Of a stretch of 31,985 nt of DNA, positions 25,001 through 31,985 are shown in pieces; positions within the stretch are counted from its first letter, which is position 1; each line of letters begins with the position of its first letter. Under the pieces are notes generated by a model that was not told where the DNA came from, made no database searches, and worked only from the letters and a program-made list of their open reading frames with translations. The DNA is taken from the NCBI GenBank assembly GCA_943704425.1, contig CALSCP010001831.1, positions 16,583 to 48,567 on the forward strand, given 5' to 3'. Source of the DNA: Ministeria vibrans ATCC 50519. Lineage: Eukaryota; Opisthokonta; Filasterea. A program made the position numbers and the translations under genes.

Positions 25001-28000
25001 TTGAAGATCGCATTTTGAAGATGCTCTTTGAGAGTTCGGGCAGCATTCTCGACGATGAGACGCTCATTTCGGCGCTGAACGAGAGCAAGACAACGAGTCG
25101 TGCCATTTCGCTACGCCTCGTGGCCGCCGAGGCGACCGAGCGTACCATTGACGTGGCTCGCGAGCGCTACCGTGGCGTCGCTGTGCGCGGTTCGCTTCTT
25201 TACTTTGTCGTGGCGAGCCTTGCGCTCATCGATCCCATGTACCAGTACTCGCTCAAGTTCTTCAAGGCTCTCTTTTGCTCCGTGATTGCTAGCCTTGAGC
25301 ATGAGCAGCAACCGTACGGAGACGAGCATGAGGATCCGGTCGAGCGAGGTAACGAAGGCGACGAGCACAACAGCGATGGTGATGGTGACGAGGCTGAAAA
25401 GGCAGAGAATTGCGCTGATGGTGCGGAAGCGGCTGTGGATGCGGTACTGGGCGAGCGTATCGAGACGCTGCTGCGCTTGCTCAATGAGAGCGTTTATCGC
25501 AATGTGGCGCGCGGTGTGTTTGCTCAACACAAGCTACTGTTGTCGTTTCTGCTGGGCACATCGATTGAACGACATGCAGGACGCATTGGCAGCACTGAGT
25601 GGACCATGATGTTGCGTGGACCCTTTTCGCCTTCGCTACAAATGCACATTGACTCAAATTCGGCTTCTGTCACTACAGCTCCCGCTGCCTGGCCTGGCGA
25701 TGAGACGGGGCTGCCGCTGACAAAGGAGACCTGGGAGCTTTTGGTTGAGGCGGAACGTGTCCTACCGAACGTGCTTGGCTCGCTGTGTGAGCATATTAGT
25801 GCGAATGCTCACGAGTGGGAAGCGTTCTTCCGCGGCGACACGCCGTTCAGCGCCTGTCCTTGGTCCCAACGACTGACGGCCTTCCAGCGCCTAATGTTGG
25901 TGGCCCTGACACGCAAGGACCGCTTCGTGCCGTCTCTCACCGCCTACATTGTGGCCGAGGTGGGTGCCGGCTACGTACAAGAGCCGGCAATCGACCTGCC
26001 GAGTGTGTTTGGGGACACGTCATCGAGCACTCCGCTCATTTTTATTTTGAGTCCCGGTTCGGATCCCATGGCGGCATTTATGCGCTTTGCACATGAGCGC
26101 GACTACGCACATCGTGTGCAGACTATTTCTCTGGGTCAGGGCCAGGGCCCTGTTGCGGAGCAGCTCGTGGTGACTGCAATGACGACGGGCGACTGGGTCT
26201 TTCTGCAGAACTGTCACTTGGCCGCAAGTTGGATGAGCGAGCTTGAGCGTCTCGTGCGCGCACTTCTGTCGCCTGGCGAGGCACCGGTGCACCCTGACTT
26301 TCGTCTGTTTCTCTCGTCGATGCCCTCACGCGATTTTCCCGTGTCCGTGTTGCAAAACAGTGTCAAGGTGACCAACGAGCCACCGCGCGGTCTACAGGCG
26401 AATCTTAAGCGGACGGTGGCGGCGCTGGATGCGGCTGAATTTGACGCACACGAGCGCGGGAGCACCTGGCGACGCATGGTCATGGGACTGTGCTTTTTTC
26501 ATGCGATTGTGCTGGAGCGCAAGAAGTTTGGCGCTCTTGGCTGGAACAAAGAGTACGAGTTTAACGAGAGCGATCGCGAGTGTGCTCTTTTCCAACTGGA
26601 CATGTTTCTGCCCAAGTCAACAAGGCGACTTCGTGCGACAACGCTCGGTGCTGTTGATGTTCCTTTGCCTGACATTCCGTGGGATGCGTTGTCGTTTTTG
26701 ACGGGCGAAATCACGTATGGGGGACGAGTGACGGATCACTGGGACCAGCGTTGTCTCAAGAGCATTCTCAAGGGGGTTTTTGGTGAGAGTATTGTGGCGC
26801 ATGTGAGCGACGCGTATCCACTGGGATTGGCTGGCAATGATAGCTCTGGGAGTGTGTATCGCTTGCTGGGCGCGAACGAGGGCGATGCGCACAGTGACTA
26901 CGTGGACTATGTAACAACGTTGCCGCTCGACGATGTACCCACGGTGTTTGGCCTGCACGCCAACGCGAACATCACGTACCAACTGAATGAGACGCGGGCG
27001 ATTGTGGATGCGCTACTGGAGGTACAGCCGCGCGAGTACGTGGTGAGTGCTATGGCGACAAACGATGAGGATGACGAGGCGAAGAAAGAGGATGGAGGGG
27101 AGGGGGAGGAGGTGGAAGGGGGAGGAGCGGGTGTGCTGGGTGACGATGGCATTGTGTTGCGACTGGCCTTGTCACTCGGGTCGCGTGTGCCTGCTCTCTT
27201 AGTCGTCCACGAGGGTCTTTCGACTCTTTTTGTTCCCGACGCAATGGGCCGTGAAGATTCGTTGACGACAGTGCTGAAACAAGAGTGTGATCGCTTCAAC
27301 CGACTTCTGCGAGCAGTTGCGGTGTCGCTTTCCGATCTGGTACGTGCCATTCGTGGTCTGGTGGTCATGTCGCCCGAGCTGGAGAGTGTTTATGGGGCGC
27401 TTCTCAATGGCAAGGTGCCGTCGGCCTGGGCCGCACTCGCGTACCCGTCGCTCAAGGTTCGTCATTTGATTGTTGACAGCACTTTTTGCTACACAAAATC
27501 TTTTGAATTAATCATTGCTTTTTTTAGTCGTTGAGTCCATGGATGGACGACCTGCAGGCGCGCGTGGCCTTTGTGCGCGATTGGCTGACCAATGGCGAAC
27601 CGCGTGCCTTTTGGCTCAGTGGCCTCTTTTTCCCACAAGGTGTGTGGGGGGTTGTGTGAGAGAGAAAAAGGCATAGGAAGAGAGAGAAAGAAAGGAGGAA
27701 GAAAGAAACAAAGGGATAGAGAGAGAGAGAGAGCGAGGAGGGAGAAGGAACCAAATGGATAGAAAGACAGACAGACATAGACATAGAGTATGTGTGTCTG
27801 TTTGCGTGTGTTGAGCTAATTGCTGAGTTTTATTTAGTGCTCTGAGTGTGGTGTATGTTTGATGATGCCTCATTGATGCCCAATGTACTGACTGTGGTTT
27901 GATAGGATTTTTGACGGGAGCACTGCAGCGACACGCGCGCAAGTACCGTCAGCCTATTGATGCACTGTCGTTTGACTTTGAGGTACTGGATCGAACTGAG

Positions 28001-28503
28001 TTTACCTGTGAGCAAGTGAGACACTCATCGGAAATTGAAGTGCCGGTATGATCAAGAAGAGAGACAGTATCATGTCGACGAAAAGGTGTGAGACGATGTA
28101 CGTTTACGTGGTGTAGGAGGATGGGTTTCTTGTGCACGGGCTGTTTTTGGAGGGAGCTCGGTGGTGCTTTGAGGACCACTGTTTGCGCGATGAATACGAT
28201 GCACAGATGCTCTCGGTAGGACACGATGCTGTCGAATTTGCACACAGGTACACTCGCTCACTCCCGCGCTATCACGTTCCCTTCCAGGCACTGCCCCTGA
28301 TTCACTTTGTGCCGCGCATGGACTTTGCTGCGCCCGAGAGCGCCTACCAATGTCCATTGTACAAGACGAGTGCTCGGGCGGGTGTGCTCAGCACGACGGG
28401 ACACTCGACCAACTTTGTGCTGGCTTTGGCATTACCCACCGACCAATCTGTGGACTATTGGATTCGCAAGGGAACGGCGGCTCTAGCGCAGTCCGATACA
28501 TGA
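14473..28503 (+). CDS. DNAH6: Axonemal dynein heavy chain, DNAH6-like (11 exons)
   Basis: Inner-arm motor ATPase of motile flagella. Exons: 14473-14502 (tentative), 14855-18868, 19208-19311, 19367-19584, 19702-19950, 20074-20444, 20512-27456, 27528-27639, 27906-28045, 28117-28215 and 28288-28503. The total is about 4,165 residues, close to animal DNAH6. The N-terminus has CRPYVYDL and a YYTLSNAG...[11 protein letters not shown] segment typical of this class. Walker A sites: AAA1 GPAGTGK (1342-1348, Lys at the exon end), AAA2 GPSGGGKT (1623), AAA3 GTTGVGKS (1983) and AAA4 GVGGVGKQ (2338). The AAA1 Walker B is in ACFDEFNRI. The stalk is about 2580-2890, with a microtubule-binding tip (about 2704-2760, [13 protein letters not shown]...). 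The C-terminus ends with [20 protein letters not shown]. Acidic loops occur near 25318-25430 and 27055-27125. Exon 1 is the weak point; one or more upstream exons may differ. Confidence 0.92.
14503..14854. other. Proposed DNAH6 intron 1 with telomere-like repeat
   Basis: A donor GTTAGT follows the 30-nt first exon, and the acceptor TATATAG ends at 14854. The intron contains CTAACCCTGACCCTAACT (14783-14800), which resembles three CCCTAA telomere-type units, one with a mismatch. A second possible acceptor is at 14902. Small unseen exons inside this stretch cannot be excluded. Confidence 0.45.
18915..19057. repeat. (TAA)n followed by (TTA)n, inverted arms, in DNAH6 intron
   Basis: A long TAA/AAT run (about 18915-19034) passes directly into TTA/ATT units (19035-19055). 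The junction is a perfect palindrome that can fold into an AT hairpin. It lies in the 339-bp intron 18869-19207, which splits the AAA1 Walker A motif after its Lys codon. Confidence 0.9.
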
Positions 28504-28798
28504 GAGAAAGAGAGAATATTAATATTAATGATAGTAATAATGATAATAATAAATGAATAAAAATACAATAAAGTAAATAAACCCGCTCAATAATATTTAA
28601 TCATATAAACCTTGGGCCTATGCTGTATGCACACAGCCTAGCCTATGGCGGAAGCATTGTATTACTCATATATTTCCAACTATTCTTCTTCTTTACGTGT
28701 CATTCATTGAAATAATCATTTACTCAAATCTCATTATCTCAATTTCAAATTTTCAATTTTGCAATCAATTTTCTTCTTGAAACACCTCTTTTATTGAC
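28504..28798. other. DNAH6 3' region and spacer
   Basis: This AT-rich spacer has several AATAAA hexamers close behind the stop (about 28548, 28556 and 28567), suitable as DNAH6 polyadenylation signals. The rest presumably holds the promoter of the next plus-strand gene. No ORF or RNA gene is recognised. Confidence 0.6.
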
Positions 28799-30208
28799 AT
28801 GGCAAGGTATATGGAGATGGCACAGTCGCATGTCGCCGCGCTGCCTTCGACCGAGTGCTTTGCGTCTATTTTTTCCTTTCGGTCTTGTGATCTCTCTTTT
28901 GCCATCCGCCCCGTCCCTCTGCGCCGCCTGGGAGCGTGTCCTGCACTGTGGTCCACCGTCGTGCAGCGCGCACTGCGGCGTCACCATTGCGAAATACGGC
29001 GCGACTGGTGATCGTCTTTCAACCATTGAAAATTCCCATCAGTCGCACGCAAACGAAAAAAAGAAGAAAAAAAAAAGAGAGAGAGAGAGAGAAAAGGCGA
29101 AAAGGAAACCAGCGTACGCCGGAACGGCAGGGGGGGCGCCACCCACCTTCTTGTCTGACCGTTTTCGATTGTGTCCAAAGACCCCTCACTGTCCCATTAT
29201 CTTCTAAACTGACCTCTTTTTTTTTTTTTCCGTCTTTTTCGCAGATCATTCATCGTACTTGCGAGCGTTCTTGCGCTTCTGGCGAGCCCGGCGCTCGCCG
29301 GCAGGTTGGTGCGTGACATGGCACAGCCCTGTCTGTTCACGGGCCCCACTGGCAATGTAAGAAGGCGGATTCGTGACACTTTCCCTCATTCATCAATCAT
29401 GGGATGGCCTTAGGTCTACAATTTTGAGAGCTTGGAGACCACGGATGGATACTCTGCCAAGGACCCGTCTTCATACACCTTCTACTACAACGTAAGCGAT
29501 GCTTCTCTTCGGCGATTACGCCCAGCGACTCAATCATGAAGAAACGACGAACTGACAATTTCAATTGTTTTCGCTGACAGTTTTGCGGAGGCGTCGTTGA
29601 GGGCTCCGGTGACCTGTCTTGTGGTACTGGCACGGCGGTGTGCCAGGGTGACGAAACACTGACCAACTACTATTCGTGCGGCACTGTCGGCTCGGCCGTG
29701 TACACCGAGGTCGCGGGTGGTGTCGACGTGGTCTACACTGGTGGAGCTGACGCGCGTCAGTCGACTGCTCATCTGGTAACGCAACAAGCCAATGTACGAA
29801 CCGAGTCTCCTGAACTAGAAACTCTTCTCTTTTCAGACTTGCCAGCAAGGTACGACGACACCCGTCATGACGGCGCAGGGCGAGACGACGCAGAAGGAGT
29901 ACGACATTACCGTGACCACCCAGTGCGCGTGCCCCAACGGCTGTGGCGCTGCCCCACCGCCTCCCCCGGGCCCTGGCGGCAGCAGCGGCAAGCTGAGCGC
30001 TGGCTCGGTGCTCCTCATCATCTTCTTCGTGTTGCTCTTTGTCTACTTTGCGGCCGGCATGCTTTTCAAGAAGTACAAGATGCAGGCGGAGGGCGCTGAG
30101 ATTGTCCCCAACAAGGACTTCTGGACGTCTCTCCCGGGCCTCATCAAGGAGGGCTTCCTCTTCTCCATCTCCAAGTGCAAGCGTGATGGCTCCTACTCGT
30201 CGCTCTAG
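28799..30208 (+). CDS. M6P-receptor / Atg27-like MRH membrane protein
   Basis: Type I membrane protein of the mannose-6-phosphate-receptor-homology class (CD-MPR/Atg27-like), probably a sorting receptor of the Golgi-endosome route. Exons: 28799-28806, 29245-29356, 29414-29491, 29581-29775 and 29837-30208, giving 254 residues. The first exon carries just ATG GCA AG; spliced, it gives Met-Ala-Arg and then SFIVLASVLALLASPALAG, a textbook signal peptide. Without it the hydrophobic segment has no start. The lumenal part (about 23-170) has at least ten Cys and an NFCGGVVEG block. A Pro-rich linker (APPPPPGPGG) is followed by one membrane span (VLLIIFFVLLFVYFAAGMLF) and a cytosolic tail with KDFWTSLPGLIKEGFLF, a tail signature of this family. 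Ligand binding cannot be judged from sequence. The family call is firm; the exact member is not. Confidence 0.82.
28807..29244. other. First intron of the MRH receptor gene
   Basis: The intron is 438 bp, with a GTATAT donor and a TTTTTCGCAG acceptor preceded by a long T-rich tract (29217-29240). It contains an A/GA-rich run (about 29057-29103). Short ORFs inside it show no family features. Confidence 0.55.
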
Positions 30209-30901
30209 TTGGGGGGGTTTTTTTTTCTTTTACACAAGTAATGAACTCGAATGCTCGCGTTCCTTCCCTGATTGATTCTCGTTTTCACATTCAGCCTCCC
30301 CTTTTTTCCTTTCTCTCTCTTTCTCTCGCTGCGTTCTCTCGTTGGATCAAACATAATCGATTACACCGTCGTGCAGTCAGAGCCGCGCAGAGATTTAGAG
30401 ATACCTTTTGATTTTTTTGAAATTCGGCCCTAATAAATCACAAACAATCAACATTCAACAAGAAATGATTGATAATAAATTGGAAAATGTCTTCTTCTTC
30501 TATAAATTTAATAAATAATAATAAGCATCGAGGCCATCGACCGTTACGCTTGATTTGTTTTGCCGATACATATTATTTTTTGAGACGCGAAAATGAGAAA
30601 ATCACATCATGACACTTTCCTATGGTACTCTGATCATCTCTTTATCCTTTCTTCTTCTTCATCTCTATATCCTCTATCATTGAGTTAGTAGTTTCGTAAT
30701 AATAGTAATACACTATAGAGAGTATAAAATAATAGAGTATTCTCTAAAACGACTCACAACGTAACAACCCCGTATACACTCTACCCTGTCCAAAAGTTGT
30801 AGCGTAATTTTTCAGCTTTCACTTCCACTCTCGAGATCTCTTTTGTACAAATTGTACTCTTTTGTGTTCTGCTACTTCTGTAAAAAAAAAAGAAAGAAAG
30901 A
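30209..30901. other. AT-rich intergenic region, 693 bp
   Basis: It lies between two plus-strand genes. Near the left end are a T-rich tract and CTCTTTCTCTC runs from the MRH gene 3'UTR, with an AATAAA at about 30432. The rest is AT-rich with TATA-like stretches (about 30700-30735). I see no gene, tRNA or transposon end. Confidence 0.55.
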
Positions 30902-31870
30902 ATGTCAACTGCGGCAGCATGGTTAACGCGGTGGGTACCGATGGGACGCGGGTCGTGCGTTCGACGGCTTCTCCTCAACATTCTGCGCGCTGGTCCCATC
31001 CCGAAACACGTCGCCCTCATTATGGACGGAAATCGACGGTATGCTCGTAAATCGGGAGTGCCTAGCTCGTTGGGACACGCGGCGGGCTTTGAGAAACTCG
31101 AAGAGGTTTGCAATTCTTTGACGCGCGTTTTATGATCGACTCATCCTCTGTGCTCCTGCGCCAGATTCTTGAACTGTGTCTTGAGCTGGGTGTCAAAACA
31201 GTAACGGTGTATGCCTTTAGCATTGACAACTTCAAGCGAAACGACGAAGAGGTCAGTCTGAATTGTCTTCCACGTCGTCCCGTTGTTGAGCCCTCTCTCT
31301 CGTCTTTAATCAGGTCTCTGCGCTGATGAAGCTTGCCGAAGAGAAACTCTATCGTCTGATGAACGAAGTAGAATCAATCAAGAAGCACGAGGTGGGCATT
31401 CGTGTGTTGGGGGCAGTCGAGCTGCTGCCAGAGGGCGTTCGTCGTGCCGTTGGCAAGGCTGTCACCATGACGCGCAAACACGAACGCTGCGTCCTCAACG
31501 TCTGCATGCCCTACACGGCGCGTCACGAAATGCTTCAGGCAACCCGCGACTTGGCGGCGGGCGTTGATGCACAAATTCTGCAGCCCGACGATGTCGACGA
31601 GGCTCTGTTTGAGCGATGTCTCTTCACGCGTGGTGGCCAGCCCGATCTTGTCGTGCGCACTTCGGGTGTCGTGCGTCTCAGTGACTTTTTACTCTGGCAA
31701 TCATCGTTTTCGGCCCTATACTTCTCACAGGTGTCCAGAAACCAAACTACCAAAATGAAAAACTATGCGTCTCACACTCGTTTGTGGCCAAGGCACTCTG
31801 GCCCGAGTTCTCCTTTCTTGATATGTTTGCCGCAGTCATTTTCTACCAGCGAAACCACGCAGCTGTGCAG
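30902..31870 (+). CDS. DHDDS: Cis-prenyltransferase (DHDDS), 3' end off window
   Basis: Catalytic subunit of dehydrodolichyl diphosphate synthase, which adds isopentenyl units to farnesyl diphosphate at the ER for dolichol and N-glycosylation. Exons: 30902-31105, 31165-31251, 31314-31730 and 31793-31870, with phase 0 throughout, about 262 residues to the last GTACTC donor; the final exon(s) lie beyond the window. Conserved regions: HVALIMDGNRRYARKSG (catalytic Asp42), VTVYAFSIDNFKR, LNVCMPYTARHEM, and DLVVRTSGVVRLSDFLLWQ, then ALWPEFSFLDMFAAVIFYQ. In the fourth region the family has Glu after RTSG (RTSGE-x-R); here it is Val216 (GTC at 31668-31670). The acceptor before exon 4 is an unusual CCAAG. 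The N-terminus has a hydrophobic/basic helix (VRRLLLNILRAGPIPKH), as in DHDDS. Confidence 0.9.
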
Positions 31871-31898
31871 GTACTCTCCCTAGCGAACATAGTTTATA

Positions 31899-31902
<4 letters not shown>

Positions 31903-31985
<83 letters not shown>
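31903..31985. repeat. (TTA)n microsatellite to window edge
   Basis: A pure ATT/TTA run begins inside the DHDDS intron after 31870 and continues to the end of the window. As at 12.9-13.2 kb, an intron holds the tract. Confidence 0.95.

Noticed and set aside
28600..28680. Possible tRNA or small RNA in the spacer
   Set aside because: No cloverleaf pairing or conserved A/B box could be made out by eye.
31731..31883. Continuous reading of DHDDS beyond 31730 to a stop at 31883
   Set aside because: This frame loses the family signature. Splicing 31730 to 31793 restores ALWPEFSFLDMF, the expected continuation.

Overview
This window is nuclear DNA from a eukaryote with many short spliceosomal introns (mostly 50-350 bp, GT-AG). 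A Csk-type SH3-SH2-tyrosine kinase, otherwise known from animals and their unicellular relatives, together with a complete inner-arm axonemal dynein heavy chain, points to a flagellated unicellular holozoan. A choanoflagellate-like organism is the best guess, but the sequence alone does not name the lineage. Coding DNA is GC-rich, spacers are AT-rich, and simple repeats (GA/TC, AAT/TTA, ATTG) are abundant in introns and spacers. I saw no CRISPR array, rRNA, tRNA or recognisable transposon.

Layout from left to right. (1) 308-3148 (+): nine-exon Csk-like kinase. (2) 3397-4752 (-): Pro/Ser-rich, probably nuclear protein ending in an RxLF motif. (3) 5065-6652 (+): type II membrane coiled-coil protein with an acidic Ser/Glu tail. 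(4) 6859-7474 (-): mitochondrial CGFS monothiol glutaredoxin (GLRX5). (5) 7614-9884 (+): intronless LEM-domain/ankyrin protein of ANKLE2 type. (6) 10017-10952 (-): GPN3 GTPase lacking its P-loop exon(s). (7) 11124-11925 (-): multi-span membrane protein. (8) 12069-12812 (+): N-terminal part of Golgi tether subunit COG5. (9) 13287-14170 (-): unrecognised charged protein, 3' end missing. (10) 14473-28503 (+): DNAH6-type dynein heavy chain, about 4,165 residues. (11) 28799-30208 (+): M6P-receptor/Atg27-like MRH membrane protein. (12) 30902-31870 (+): cis-prenyltransferase (DHDDS), continuing off the right edge.

Most genes from 1 to 14.5 kb alternate in strand, with short shared promoters and short convergent tails. 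The set is mostly housekeeping: Fe-S cluster supply, Golgi tethering, RNA polymerase II assembly, dolichol synthesis, nuclear-envelope reassembly and lysosomal sorting, plus one signalling and one motility gene. There is no functional operon and I do not see a novel multigene system.

The most unusual observation is structural. Two convergent genes (COG5 and the 13.3-14.2 kb gene) both lose their 3' exons at the same (AAT)n tract, and GPN3 loses its 5' exon(s) at a (GA)n/GTTCAAGAGA tract. This looks like sequence lost or collapsed at microsatellites, either in the assembly or in the genome. Other points of interest are a Val where cis-prenyltransferases carry a metal-binding Glu, and a Csk-like kinase with a Src-type activation-loop Tyr. 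All exon models come from reading-frame continuity and splice-site inspection by eye.
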